In this document: piece after piece, positions 48,116 to 60,254 of the stretch
How positions within the stretch are numbered: the first letter of the stretch is position 1
How the letters are laid out: every line of letters begins with the position of its first letter
NCBI GenBank assembly: GCA_951799445.1
Contig: OX637297.1
Coordinates: 15,500,001 to 15,564,000 of the forward strand
Reading direction: 5' to 3'
DNA length: 64,000 nucleotides
Origin: Pseudisothecium myosuroides
Lineage: Eukaryota; Streptophyta; Bryopsida; Hypnales; Lembophyllaceae
Notes under the pieces: generated by a model
What the model was told of the DNA's origin: nothing
The model's database searches: none
What the model saw: the letters and a program-made list of their open reading frames with translations, nothing else
Program-made: the position numbers and the translations under genes

Positions 48116-48610
48116 TTATGAACCCAAGTTGTGTGTATTTTCCGTAAATAATTATAACATGCTCAATTGTTTTTTAAATCATTCACGTACGAAAGTCTTT
48201 GACATCAGATATTTGTGGACATTAATATATAGGACCTTCATTCATTACAATTTCTGTTTAGTGCACAATCATTGAGATGGATTGGAAATGAGTATATGAA
48301 ATTGTAGATATCGTGGATTTTGAATCCTAAAAATATTTGCAACTCCGTCCAATTCTTTTTTATCATTCTCGTTCAAATATCCATGTCCTTTGAATTTCGT
48401 GGACATTAAAATATAGGGCCTACGTCTATTCCTTGTTGTTTGTAATTCATGTGGAGATGGACTTTAAAATGGTATAATTTGCAAAAATGTTTGAATTTGA
48501 ACTTCCTTGAACCCTACAAATTGGTCCAACTTTTGTAAAATCATTTACGTACAAATATCCATGACATTCTACATTTGTACTAATTAAACTAATTATATAT
48601 TTGCACTAAA
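48116..48610. other. Spacer between inverted satellite blocks
   Basis: AT-rich, non-coding. It separates the direct and inverted 177-bp blocks and could be the loop of a large foldback. Confidence 0.5.
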
Positions 48611-49160
48611 AAATGTATGAGTTGTAAATATTCCAAGGGTTAAGAATTCATGAGTGCACTAAATTTAGTGCCCCATTTTCTAACGTACACTACGAGAAAG
48701 AAAAAAAAACAATTGACCACGCCCTATAGTTTAAAGAACCAAAATCTCAAATGTCATGAAATTGGTATCCAAAAGAGGGCCCAAGAAAATGTACAAGTTG
48801 TAAATGCTCTAAGGATTCATAATTTGTGAGTGCACTAAATTTAGTGCCCCATTTTCTAACATATACTACAAGAAAGAAAAAAAAAACAATTAACCACGCC
48901 CTGTAGTTTAAAGAACCAAAATCTCAAATGTCATGAAATTGGTATCCAAAAGAGGGCCCAAGAAAATGTACAAGTTGTAAATACTCGAAGGATTAATAAT
49001 TCGTGAGTGCACTAAGTTTAGTGCCCCATTTTCTAACGTACACTATGAGAAAGAGAAAAAAAAGAATTGGCCATGCCCTGTAGTTTAAAGAACCAAAATC
49101 TCAAATGTCATGAAATTGGTAACCAAGAGACTGAGGGCCAAAAAAAAATGTTCGTTTTGA
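48611..49160. repeat. 177-bp satellite, three inverted units
   Basis: Reverse-complement units of the same satellite; the marker GGTAT/GGTAA falls at 48764, 48941 and 49118, exactly 177 bases apart. Confidence 0.9.
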
Positions 49161-49528
49161 AGAGAGATAAAAGAGTGCACATGATTTAGTACATTGTATA
49201 TTACTAGAAAAGCTCTTAGTAATTTCAAAATTGTAGACACTTACTATGAACTAACACCTGAGTCCCTTACTACATTTTGTTTCACGTTGTTTGCTAACTT
49301 TTTATAAGTAACGCACTCTAAAATAGAAAAACTAATTTTAATTTAATTTTCACACAGCAGCGAAATTATGATTCTCTAAATAAAAAATAAAAAATGATTT
49401 GACTACGTTTATGTGGCCATTGCTCTATAATTTTGGTAAGTCACTAAGTAAGTTCTAAAAATGTATAAAAGAAAATTTAATTTTCAGAACAAATCCATAA
49501 TTATTTACTGATCAATACACACCTCCAA
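49161..49528. other. AT-rich non-coding stretch
   Basis: Nothing supported between the satellite and the next inverted-repeat element. Confidence 0.5.
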
Positions 49529-50294
49529 GGGCAATTGCAAGCTAGGGTGACCCAAAAAGGACTGTCACAGTCCATTTTTTTCTATTTTTACTTTTTTTTT
49601 GAAGATTAAAAAAAATATGGTATGGATATAGTTAAAAAGATTCATTTCTATGTTTTATATTAAATAGATTACAACCTTCAATAGTTGAATTATATAAATT
49701 TTTAATATTTTATGTGTTATGGACTATGTAGTCTTCATTTGAGGACTGTCACAATCCATTAAATTTTATGAAATGATTCTTGAATTTATACAAGAACATA
49801 AAATATCATTTACATGTTTGCAGAATATTAAGAATATGTTGTTGTGCATCAAATTGTTGTATGTATTAATAAAATTTATGTTTTATTCTTTGAAGAAAGG
49901 ACTTTTACGTATCAATCATTGTTTTGACAGAAATAGTATTAATTTTGTGAAGTGCATTAGACATACTTGAAATCAATTTTACACAAATCTATCTTATCAA
50001 ATTCATTGTAATAAATATTTCTAAGGATGGCCTAACTTTCAATATAGTTCATTTTCATTATAATCAATTCTATAATTTATTGAAATAAATCAAAATTTGA
50101 TGTCATCTTTGAAGTCTTTTATATAAATATTAAAAAAAAAAATTCAAATTAAATTTTTTCATCTTCTACTTTAACACGCGATAAAGAAAGTATAGGAAAA
50201 AATCAAAAAATTTGGAGGTCATATGCAAAAAATGAAATGGACTTTTATAATTATGTTTTTGCCAACTTTGGTACATCCTAGCTTGCAATTGCCC
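49529..50294. mobile_element. Non-autonomous DNA element, 18-bp TIR
   Basis: GGGCAATTGCAAGCTAGG at 49529-49546 is repeated inverted at 50277-50294. The 766-bp interior is AT-rich and non-coding. CCAA flanks both sides (49525-49528 and 50295-50298), a possible 4-bp target duplication. Confidence 0.75.
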
Positions 50295-50740
50295 CCAATG
50301 AATACAGTCTCTCTTCGGGGGGGAGGAAGGGACTAAGTTTATGTCATGTTGTAAGTTTTGAATATTTCATTATATGCCATTTATTTCAAATTTATTTTTA
50401 ATGAATTTGATGTGAGCGTACAATAGGATAGAAATGCCAAAATGAAAAATGATTTGACTATGAAAAATGACTTGTCTCTAAATAGGAAAGGTCTTCTACG
50501 ATATTAAGGCTTCTTCTAAGTGCTTGTGCAATTTATAGGGGGGAATTATTTATGAATACCATATAATGAAAGAGGTGATTTATAAATCACTAGTTACTGC
50601 TTCAAGGGTTAAAGAATGCAATTCGTGGACCAAGATTAAAAAATAAAAAATAAAACAAAACAAACAGTCTAAATTGAGGTAAAGAACCATAAGAGAATAA
50701 AACAAAAAATAAACAATTTAGAAAGTCTAAGTGAAGGTAC
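50295..50740. other. AT-rich non-coding stretch
   Basis: Nothing supported. Confidence 0.5.
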
Positions 50741-51880
50741 TAAATTATAAAAAAATAAAACAAATACCACAATTTAAGGAACCAACTACTGAAGCCCTGT
50801 GCCGTTGCCACAGCCCAAACAAAAGTCAAAGTCAATTTTAAAAGCAGAAATAATTCTAACCCTAGAACTTTCCCACCGTAGCAACAAACACGAGAACAAA
50901 CACTACAAAACCAAGCTTGTGCACCCTCCTTGTTGAGGGCTTTCAAATGGTATCAAGAATATAATAAATTATTGACACACGGTTTAAAAGATATATAATT
51001 TGTCATAATTTAGTAATTTTTAAGATCCAAAAAAAACTCAAAAATTCTTAATTTACCCACTGTAGATTGAAACGCCACGAAATAAAGCCTATGCACCCCT
51101 CTTCGCCAATTGCTTTCCAACAGTATCAAGTATGCCACCAAGGGACGCACAGTCCAAGAGATCTGAACGTGACAAAGAAAATAAACAAAATAAATCAAAT
51201 AGCCAAACTTAAGGTATGGATTAATGTAGCCCTGTGCCGTTGCCACACCCAAAATTAAAAAAAAAGTCATTTGAAAAAACAAAAATAATCCAAAAATCCA
51301 TAACTTTCTCATTGTAGGTCCACATGCCACAAAACAAAGCCCGTACATTTGTCCTCACCAAGAGCTTTCCAACAGTACCAAGAACGTGAGAATTTAACAC
51401 ATAGTTTGAAAGATACATAATTTAATGTGATTTAGTATTTTTTAAGAACAAAAAATAACTAAATAATCGATAATTTTCCCACTGTCGCTCCCAACGCCAT
51501 GAAACCAAGCCCGTGCACCCTTCCCCACTGATGGCTTTCCGACAGTATCAAGCACGCCATGGCGGGATACGCACTGTCCGGGAGATTTGAACGTGACAAA
51601 TAAAACAAAAAAATTATGAAAACAAAATAAACAAAGAATATACCATGCAAACTTAGAAGACTAGTGTAGCCCTGTGCCATTGCCACACCCAAAACAAAAG
51701 TGAAAGTCATTTTAAAAACAAAAAATAACTCAAAAACTGATAACTTTCCCACCGTACATCCCAATCCCACAAAACGAAGCCCGTGCACCTCTTCTGGCCG
51801 AGGGCTTTCTGACGGTACCAAGCACGCTACTAGGGGACGCACGGTCCGGGAGATCTCAAGGCGACAAAAAAAAACAAATA
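50741..51880. repeat. ~435-bp tandem repeats, diverged
   Basis: The marker TGTGCCGTTGCCAC or a close variant occurs at about 50801, 51233 and 51672 (period 432-439). A second marker (GTGCACCC...GCTTTC) recurs about twice per unit. Short frames here are by-products of the repeats. Confidence 0.7.
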
Positions 51881-53091
51881 ACAAATAACTTGTCTTAAGG
51901 TATGTGTACCAGGCCTGAAGCATGGGTTCAGTACCAGGGGTGGAGGTTTGGGACCCACCCCAAGGTTCGGCACTAACTCGGAGGTCCGAAACCGACCTTG
52001 CCTTGCATTTGGCGGCTCGAGTTGGGGTCGGTGAGTCGTCTCCCTCTCTGTGCCGCGCTGCCGTTTCCACTCGCTACATCCACCAGCATTCTTGCTTTCT
52101 GCTAAGCGATTTTGCCTTCTTTGAGTGATGCACACAATTGCGCACTTTTTTTTGTGACTGATCTCGCATTATCGGGTCATTTTAATACTGTTTATCTTCC
52201 ACGCTGCCGCTCTTCCATTCTCGGTCTTTTGTAATTGCGGTGTTATGCGTGCGCGACATTTGCAGAGTTTAATGGTTACAGTGTTGAGGTCTGCTGTTTG
52301 TTTTGGATAGTGAGAGTTGAGGTTTGCTGTTTGTGGGAGTGTGTGGAAAAGATTGTGATAGCAGGAGTTGGCAGTGCGACTTTGGAGAGCGACAAACTTC
52401 AAGGAGCCGATTTTTTTCCTCGGTAAGCAGCTAATCTGGTTCTTTTTTGATTAAAACTATTTTCAATTGCAAAACTTGCACTATTTCGCTCCAATTGTTG
52501 ACAATGCTAGCTTTCTTTCCATGGAGCTTGTAGAGGGATCCTTTTCAGCTTGTTTTCTGAATTTTATCTGGTAGGATTCAGGTTTTGCTGCTAGGGTTTA
52601 GGGTTCAGCTTGCTTGTAGGTGGATGTTGTTGTGCTTTTTTATAGAGTTCAATTTGCTGGGGTTATGTTTTGCTGCTAGGATTTCATGTGCTTGTTTACA
52701 GAGTTCAATTTGCCGGGGTTTATGTTTTGCTGTTGGGATTTCATGCGCTTGTTTACAAAATTCAATTTGTTGGGGTTTATATTTTGCTACTGGGATTTCA
52801 TGTGTTTATGCATTTGAATTGTAAAAGGAAATTTCAGTGTTTCATAACCATTAAATTTGTTTTTCTGCAGTTTTGTATGATTGGATTTTGATATTGGAGG
52901 GCCACAGCTGCAGAGCGCACTAGGTTTTCATACCAAGTTTGTCATTCTTCTAAAATTGCATGACGTTTTAGATCCATAATTCTAAAATTCACAATAGATT
53001 TTGGTACTCAGACTATGTATGCAGGTGCTGTGCTTGTAAATTAGGGTTTAGGATTTGATATACAAGAGAACTACGAGTTCAACGTCCATAA
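51881..53091 (+). other. Probable promoter/5' region of gene B, copy 3
   Basis: Mostly non-coding. An open stretch ending in CCTCG and a GTAAGC donor near 52,420 could be the first exon (GSATLESDKLQGADFFPR), in the place of the VREKKDKVLDF exon of copy 2. A 70-base direct repeat (AGAGTTCAATTTGC...TTTTGCTG) recurs three times at 52,645-52,800. I cannot confirm the exon. Confidence 0.35.
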
Positions 53092-53530
53092 CTATCCTCA
53101 GGTCGAAGATAAATATCTTCGACCCGAGGATAGATTAGGGTTTAGGTTCCACTTAAAGTGCAGATGTCAAATTCTAAGTTTATAATTATCTTTGGGTCGA
53201 AGATAATTATCTTCGACCCGAGGATAATTATCTTCAACCCGAGGATAACAAATGCATTAAGGTATTATTCCCCTGAAGCTCTCAAAATCCTCAACCATAA
53301 TCGTCCCCAAGTCAAAGACAATTATCTTCGACCCGAAGATGAATCAAGGATTACGGTCCACCTACATTGCAGATGACAGGTCCCCAGTCCGAAATTATCT
53401 TTGGGTCGAAGATAATTACCTTCAACCCGAAGATAACAACTGCTATCAAGCCTAATTTCCGCAAAGATGTCGAGCTCTACGTCCAAAATTATTGTTAAGT
53501 AGAGGACAATTATTTTCGGGTCAAAGATAA
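53092..53530. repeat. 21-bp palindromes in a 94-bp tandem array
   Basis: Sites at 53092, 53113, 53186, 53207, 53228, 53322, 53395, 53416, 53489 (weak) and 53510. Equivalent sites are exactly 94 bases apart (53092/53186; 53113/53207; 53228/53322/53416/53510; 53395/53489), and neighbours abut in head-to-tail doublets or a triplet. Sequence between them is only weakly alike. Confidence 0.9.
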
Positions 53531-53850
53531 CTACGGATACAAAAAAAAAGCCTAAGAGAGAATGTCCAAAAAACATACGCAACACAAACGGAATACAATC
53601 AACAATATAACCACACATAACGACATAGAGACCCCACCGTAGGAAAAACAAAACAAAAAGAAATCAAGAGAACCAGACAACTTTGTCTACCCTCAAAGCA
53701 AAGATAATGACAACAAACGAATACAGAGAAACCAAAGTTTTCTCATTAAGCCGTTAGGCATAGTCATATAGCCCAAGACATAATATAAAGATGAAACCAC
53801 AGAACTCTGATTAAAATTCAGAGGTCAATCGGCCTTAAACGCAAGCCATA

Positions 53851-54286
53851 TTATCTTCGACCCAAGGATAAAAGATAACCAAATAGAAAGACAAGCAGAA
53901 ACAGAAAACACAGAAGAAGCTCTAACCTTATAATGTTAACAAACTAAATTATCTTTGACCCGAAGATAAAAAATAACAACAGTGGTCTCGTTCCTATAGA
54001 AATTATATAGGATAGAGAAAATTGCAGAAAAGCTCACCGAACAAACTAAACATCAAAGTCAAATTCTGCATCTATTAAAATATAAAACAATAACGAAGTA
54101 ACTAATGAACTGTAAACAAAAACATTTGTCCTTAAGTCGAGGATAATTATCCTTAACACCTAGATGACAACGTTAGCCAAGATAAAGCAGTAGACACCAA
54201 ATTGACAAGTAAACTGTGATAGTACAGAGCTTCCACAACTCAGCTCCTAAAACAAAATACTTCAATATCCTCGAGTTGAAGATAGA
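53851..54286. repeat. Further 21-bp palindromes before gene B, copy 3
   Basis: Clear sites at 53851 and 53948 (97 apart), and degenerate ones near 54,130, 54,150 and 54,268. They lie between the putative first exon and the exon at 54329, that is, probably in an intron. Confidence 0.75.
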
Positions 54287-55150
54287 CTGCAACGTAGAAA
54301 TACTTATGATTCCATTCCTCACATGCAGAAAGATAACAGAATGGAAGAAGAGCCAAAATATAACTACTCGGCCACGCTTCCGTTCCTGGAGCCATTCAAC
54401 AAATGGCTAGGGGAAGGGCCCTTCTTCAACCGTTTTGCTCCCATCTATGGCAAGCTGTGGCAGTTCAAGCCCGTCGTGGAGTCCTAGACGTTCGGTGTCA
54501 ATCAGTTAAAGGACTACATCTACTTTTGGTACCGCGTGAAGGGAACCGGAATGTACGTGAATTGGAACCTCAACGAGAAGGTTTCACTTGTCGAGCAGCA
54601 CTAGTCAAAGTACGTTGTCTCGACACTGCTTGAAGTGGATGATAGGGGTGAAGAGATTCCGCATAGTCACTCTATCATTATGCACGAGGATGATGAGTGT
54701 GGAATCTTTGACCTAGACAGCCTTGTGGTAGAATTGAACGCCGCCAATAATGAGAAGTTGGCGGACGACCTGCACAAGAAGTTCAGTCCATGTCAAAAGC
54801 AGGACGCCAAGGCAGCGGCGCGCACAATCAACTACATATTCCGGGGGTTGGAGATGCATGTCTAGCAAGCAGCCCGTAAACATCGAGGAGGAGCTCCACA
54901 GCCAGCAGCCCCATCAGCTGAACCCCATTCAGCTTCCACCGGTCGTGGAAGATCTGGGACCCAACGTGGCGGTCGTGGTGGGAACCAGGGTGGCAGCCAA
55001 GGTGGTAGCAGAGGTACCAGCCAAGGCGGAAGCAGAGGCAGCGGCAAGGGAAGTGCGCGCGCGGAGGCCCAGAAGAGGAAGTCGACCAAACCTATAGCCG
55101 GTGAATCGAGCGGCAAACGTTGAAAATCAGTCATTGAACAACGGCCCACA

Positions 55151-55822
55151 ATGGTTGGAAGTTCCGGATCCGCCTTCACTAATGTTCAACCAGGTCGGCA
55201 GGGCGAACTGCAACCAAGTGCAGATTTTGAAAAGGTGGCTGCGTACCAAAAGAACTTCAGAGAAAAGAACAATAGTTGTTTTCTTTTCGAAGAGAGAGCA
55301 TTCCCGGTCCACATAAATCAATGCTGGCTGCCCTGGCCTAAATACGTCATACAAAAGCTGGAACCGACTCTTGTAGGTGACAAGAGGAAAGAGCTGATCA
55401 ACCTCCCGGACATGAAAGACCGACAGACGATATGCTTGACTCCCATGGACAAAGACCGAAAACTGTTGAAGGAACGTCCGAAGGACTGGAAATCAATTAT
55501 GGCCGAAGATTTTTTTATCATCAACGAGCAGCATAGCATCACGGCCGCCAAAATGTTGCAAGAAGGCGGAGTCGACGCGGAGAGGATGGTGGAACTACAG
55601 ACATTGCAGGCAAGAATCATCTAGAGCAGAGATCCAGCAAAGCTCATAGAGATATTGAAGTGGTACAATGCAGCAAACCACATCACCTACAGCTAGCCCA
55701 CCTGGGGGAACTAGATCTCCGCATGTAGAAAAATCTGGCTCTCTTATGGGAGACCAACAGAGAAGGCTACCGATCGCGCAACACGGGGGAACTTAGCCGA
55801 GGTGTGCCTGGTGGCGTACAAG
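55151..55822 (+). other. ParB-like part of gene B, copy 3
   Basis: PVHINQCWLPWPKYVIQKL, LPDMKDRQTICLTPM, then EDFFIINEQHSITAAKMLQEGG, ARII-SRDPAKL (TAG 55622 where copy 2 has Trp in ILPVWRDK), WYNAANHIT and ISACRKIWLSYGRPT. The last corresponds to LLNARIKWRSMGSPQPT of copy 2. The shared order at low identity argues that the domain is real and ancient in these elements. Confidence 0.5.
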
Positions 55823-55842
55823 GTAAAACAACGACGACAGCC

Positions 55843-55957
55843 TTATCTTCGGGTCGAGGATAATAGTTATTGTCTTCGTCTGCTTGATCTAATTAATTTT
55901 TTCATCTCATCAGTCCAGAAATAAATGAAGCCTTGATTATCTTCGAGTCGAGGATAA
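55843..55957. repeat. 21-bp palindromes in gene B intron, copy 3
   Basis: Two sites at 55843 and 55937, 94 bases apart, inside the intron 55823-56001. The equivalent intron of copy 2 carries four sites of the 18-bp family. Confidence 0.85.
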
Positions 55958-57838
55958 ATCCTTGAACTAAGCCTTCTTGTTTTATTTTCATTCTTTTGCA
56001 GAAATTTGTCGATGCCGTAATAATCCGCTTCCAGAACATAAACCCAGAGAAGGACAAAAATCTCGTGAAGAAGGAGTCAAATGTGAGTCACGAAATCCAA
56101 ATGGTCACCCTGGCCGACTCCACCTACAGGATGTGGGACCAGTTCATCACCAATCACATGGCGGGTTTACTTATTGACCCTTCCACAATGAAGCCACACC
56201 TATCCAAAACATTTAGGCCAAGGAATTATACGCTGAAGAAGGAGTTCTTTAGGCACATGGGGCATTTCACGGACAAGGACTTCAAGGATTACGTAATCCA
56301 TCTGCTTGGCCTCACACCCGGGCAAACTCTGCCTACCAGAAGCTCACCGTCCACAGTGTTCCTCACTTGATAAAGGACTATTCAAATGGACCAGACTAGA
56401 TGGAGCATAGGAAGCGCAAGACGGTCATCACAGAAGAGCTGATGGCTGTAGATTTGACCTTGAAATGCAAAGACAAGAATGGCGACGTGATCGATAGGGC
56501 CTGGAGGGATTGGAAACGAAAACACCTCTTCACATCCGCGTCGTGGGACTTTTGTCGCAGCATAGAGTAAATGAATTCCCTGTTATACTCCCAAAAACCA
56601 CTCTAAAGCATAACAAAATGACTCTAAAGATCGAACCCACGAGATTCTGTGAAGTGTCTAGCTCTATTCCCAACTTAAGCTCAGCCAGTATCCAATTTCT
56701 ACTTTCCGGTCCTAGATCTAAAACCGGAAACAACATCACACCGAAACAATGACCAGACCTCTCTCTCTCTCTTCCGGTCTGTCAAGCTGTTCGGTCTTGT
56801 AAAACTACCACAACCTAGGATCCTACAAATTCCGATCCTGGAACTCCACTGGACCGATCCGATCCGGTCCGCTCACACGTACTCTCACTCCACTCCGGTT
56901 TAGTTTTGCCTCTGTTTCACCATCAGAGGGTTTGCCGCTTGCTTTTGAGAGTGGCAGGCCCGCCACTCCTTCCGTGACTTATAGTGGCTGAAGACCCACT
57001 TCTCTAATCCACTACTTCCTACACTAGCGCGGATCCGATTTGATCTCTCACAGCCACCCGGACAGCGATCTGGGTTGCAGGTCACACAAAGACCCCCCGT
57101 ACGATCCTCTCATACTACAACGACCTTGATGCCAAGTTCCCTCCGTGCGAAGTTAGGTGGTTACAAGTGAACTCGTCCGTTCCAACATCAACTAAAGCTC
57201 TCCCGTTTACCAACTAGGGCAGCGAGACCTCACGGGAGATCGGACACTCAACCGGATTTCCTATCCAGGAGTTCTAGCGCGACTAAGGACTCCTTCCCTA
57301 TCCACCTAGCAAAACAACGGCTTTCTCGCCCGGAATTGTGAACTATAGAGGTGCTGAGGAATTGAAATCCACTCCCAACACTTAGAATACCCACTCACAT
57401 GCACATAAAAGCAAAACAAACACAGTAAGGGGAGAAATCTCTCTAGAATCTGCATACATTTTCCTAACTCCTCACCAAAACAGCCCTCCCACGCGCGGGA
57501 GAGACGTACAACAAGAAGTCAATAGAAAATACACAAAAACTCAAGAGAAAAGACTCCCAGTCTCCTTCGCAGAGACTGACTAATATACACTTTAAAACTC
57601 AAAGTCAACAAAAAGGGCCCCAAAAAGTCCGCGCGGAACTTTCGGTCCCTGCCGAGCCGGCCAAACCGGAAAACATCCGATCCAGACCAGACACACCGGA
57701 TCAAATCCGGTCCGGTCCTAACTAACAAATATTTACAAAACTAATTCCTATCTATCCTAACACAACCGGATCTACTCCTTGATCCGTTCCTTCGTCCATA
57801 ACTTGGTCCACATTTTGGTCCACGCTCTGATCTAGACC

Positions 57839-59515
57839 TTAATCCGCACCCTGATCCGGGGTCAGATCCATACTTTGATTCTGCCCCTGGTTCAGTGTGG
57901 GACTCCTAGGCGTTTCCGTTCCCAGCTGTTCAAAGACGTCCGTCAGATTCCGGTTCCGCTCCCCGGTTTCACAATCTGGGAGATCCGGTGACGAATCTAA
58001 GTTGATGGTGTTCGCGAGCTTCCTCCCACTCTTCTTTGACTGGGGAGTCCGATCCTTTCCTTTCGTCTGAATGCCTACGTTCGGAAAAGACCCTGGCATC
58101 GAAAGGTCGGACAGATGGAACGACCGTGACAATGTCACTCTGTTCAGCTTTCGACTGCTCTCCTCCATCGGGTTTGCTGCTTCTCGCGCTTCCACCATCA
58201 CCAATTCCACCTTCTCGGAGTAGTCCGTCAAGATCCGGACCAACCTGGTTCCGGATATCTTCTTCTCCTTGAGGACTCCCTCGTCAAACAGCTTTGACTT
58301 GGTGACGGCCTCTCCGGTTGCCCCAAAAGTGGCCTTCACGTCCTCGGCTACTTTCCAGGTAGCCTCCGCCATCTCCCGTGTGGTGGCCATGTCCTCCTTG
58401 AGGAGCAACAGTTCCGTCTTCAACGACTCATTCTCCTCTTGGAGTCGTCGTATCTCCGCTTCTTGTTTCCGGATCTCATCCGGGCTGGAGATGTACTCTG
58501 CAACCACTCCTGCGAGGTTGCTATCCGCTAGTGCTCCCACCAGCTCATTGATCTGGTTCAGAACCAGCTTCTTCACCGCCCAGTCTGCTCGCACATTGCT
58601 CAAGATGTTGATCAGCTAGTTGAACGGATCCGTTGGATCCGATCCGGAAGGACCCGATCCTTCAAAAACCGGTTTCTTCCCAAGGTTGGAGGTCTCACCC
58701 GGAGGGGTTGGGGTTCCTCTCCGGTGAGGAGGCGTCGTCTTCTGCCACTTGTGCTGCGGCCGGTGTTGCTCCTCCTCTTCTTCATCGGAACCGGATACTT
58801 CCTCCTGCTCTTCCTCCGATTTCGATTCCCCATACTTCAGGAGTGACTCATGAGTCTTCCACTCCTTCTCCTCCGTATCCGTGAGGAGTTGATTGTGCTT
58901 GTAAAGATGGAAGATGTAGGGACTCAACGGAGTCGGCCTACTTCCTCCGATCTTTGGAACCAGACGGCTGACCAGATCGGAAAAGATCCTGGCCCAGTCC
59001 ACTTTCCGTTCCCCGCTCAGGGCTCCGAAAATCAGGTTCCCGATGGCAATCGTCACCCTCGTCGGCTTCTCCGGGTGGATGATCGGAACCAGGAACTGCA
59101 AAAGATTGCGATGCCGGTCGTCCAAACAATCCGCAACCGCATGCCCATCCTTCGAGTCCACCGTGCTCCGGAACTTCCCTCGAGTGTATCCTTCCTTCGA
59201 GGTGGCCATCCCTCGACCTCCTAACCGGAAGTCGTACACGGACCTCCACATCTCTTCCGTCCAACTGCCCGGAATCCCGCGGATGGTCTTGTCGAACTGA
59301 TTCGTGAGTTTTCCCAACAACTCTCGAATCATTCGTTCCTCCCTAAACCCCCAGGGTTTATCAATCAGTCCTCCAAAACCCATCTTGGCAAGATCCTCTA
59401 TCAGGTTGTCCTTTTCCTTCTCTTTTGCTGGAATAATCGGATACACCTTCCGGAGTTTAACTTCTACTGCGGAGGAACTGGACGGTCCTGCTCTACTCTT
59501 GCGAAGCTGAGGCAT
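57839..59515 (-). pseudogene. gag-like protein of the 3.47-kb element
   Basis: From ATG 59515 (MPQLRKSRAG) one frame runs through YPIIPAKEKEKDNLIEDLAKMG, RGIPGSWTEEMW, HRNLLQFLVPIIHPEKPTRVTIAIGNLIFGAL, a Glu-rich stretch and a coiled coil (RRLQEENESLKTELLLLKED). A TAG at 58616-58618 (CTAG) interrupts it and a TAA ends it at 57839. The related copy at 44.28-44.59 kb continues past that position (DEGTDQGVDP), so the TAA is also a break. The helical N-terminal part resembles retrotransposon capsid-like proteins; there is no zinc knuckle. I infer gag from context, not from a diagnostic motif. Confidence 0.5.
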
Positions 59516-59786
59516 GGACACGAGCTGTACTAACCGGATTCTGACTGAGGCTACCTTTCCCTCTCCTAGCCGCACGTCTCGTTTCTCACCTTCGCTCTTC
59601 CAATTTCAACCGGAATACCTCTAAACCTGCAACACACTAAAGCGTTGCGCGCTCTAACACACTAACACGCACATACAAACTCACACAACAAGAAAGCAAA
59701 ACGCTTGGGAGGAAAGCTAAGTATGCGCTGGAGAGCGATTTCCGCAAACGAAGTTTGAAAAAGAGTGGCAACTGGATTGGTCAGCC

Positions 59787-59794
59787 TATTTATA
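59787..59794 (-). promoter_or_regulatory. TATA-like box of the 3.47-kb element
   Basis: On the minus strand ACTATAAATAGGC, about 230 bases from the element end and about 270 upstream of the gag-like ATG. The position suits an LTR-type promoter. Confidence 0.55.
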
Positions 59795-60254
59795 GTCTGA
59801 TCTGTCATCATGACCAAATCCGTTCCTGACCCAATCCGTTCCAACTCAGATCCGCTCCAACTCTAATCCGGTTTAGATTCAGATTGAATCCGGATTATTA
59901 CCTCTTCCGTTCCGTAGTTAATTTCCGGTTTTCCGTTACCTCTTGCTCGAATCCGGATCCCAGATCACGGTTTCCGTTCCAAGATTTAGATAACTTACAA
60001 AAAACCAAAAATTCACACTGCGACAACTTTCTCTTCAACGCACTGCCAAACAACTTCTTTATGAAGAAGCTTACAAACAAGGGGAAGTTGAAGAGGGCGA
60101 TCGACTACAAGGAGAATCCATTTCCGACGATCTATCCCATGTTCCAGAGGTTTGTGAAGATGAAAAAACGCGTAGAAAAACCAGAGGGGGATGTCCAAAT
60201 CCGTGGACACAAATTTTATCCCCAGGCGTTCTGCACGAGCTACATCTGGATGTA

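Larger units (their letters stand above)
56553..60025 (-). mobile_element. 3.47-kb gag-bearing element, complete
   Basis: Ends are TGTCGCAG and CTGCGACA (8-bp inverted), flanked by the 5-bp duplication ACTTT (56548-56552 and 60026-60030). Gene B reads continuously across the site when the element and one ACTTT are ignored. It carries a minus-strand TATA box, a gag-like frame and a 1.2-kb untranslated 3' part, but no pol. The ends and duplication size fit a solo LTR of unusual length that contains gag, or a non-autonomous element of another kind. The two sides are not direct repeats of each other. Confidence 0.8.

Noticed and set aside
50741..51880. Protein-coding genes in the minus-strand frames
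   Set aside because: The frames follow a 435-bp tandem repeat and encode hydrophobic strings without domains.
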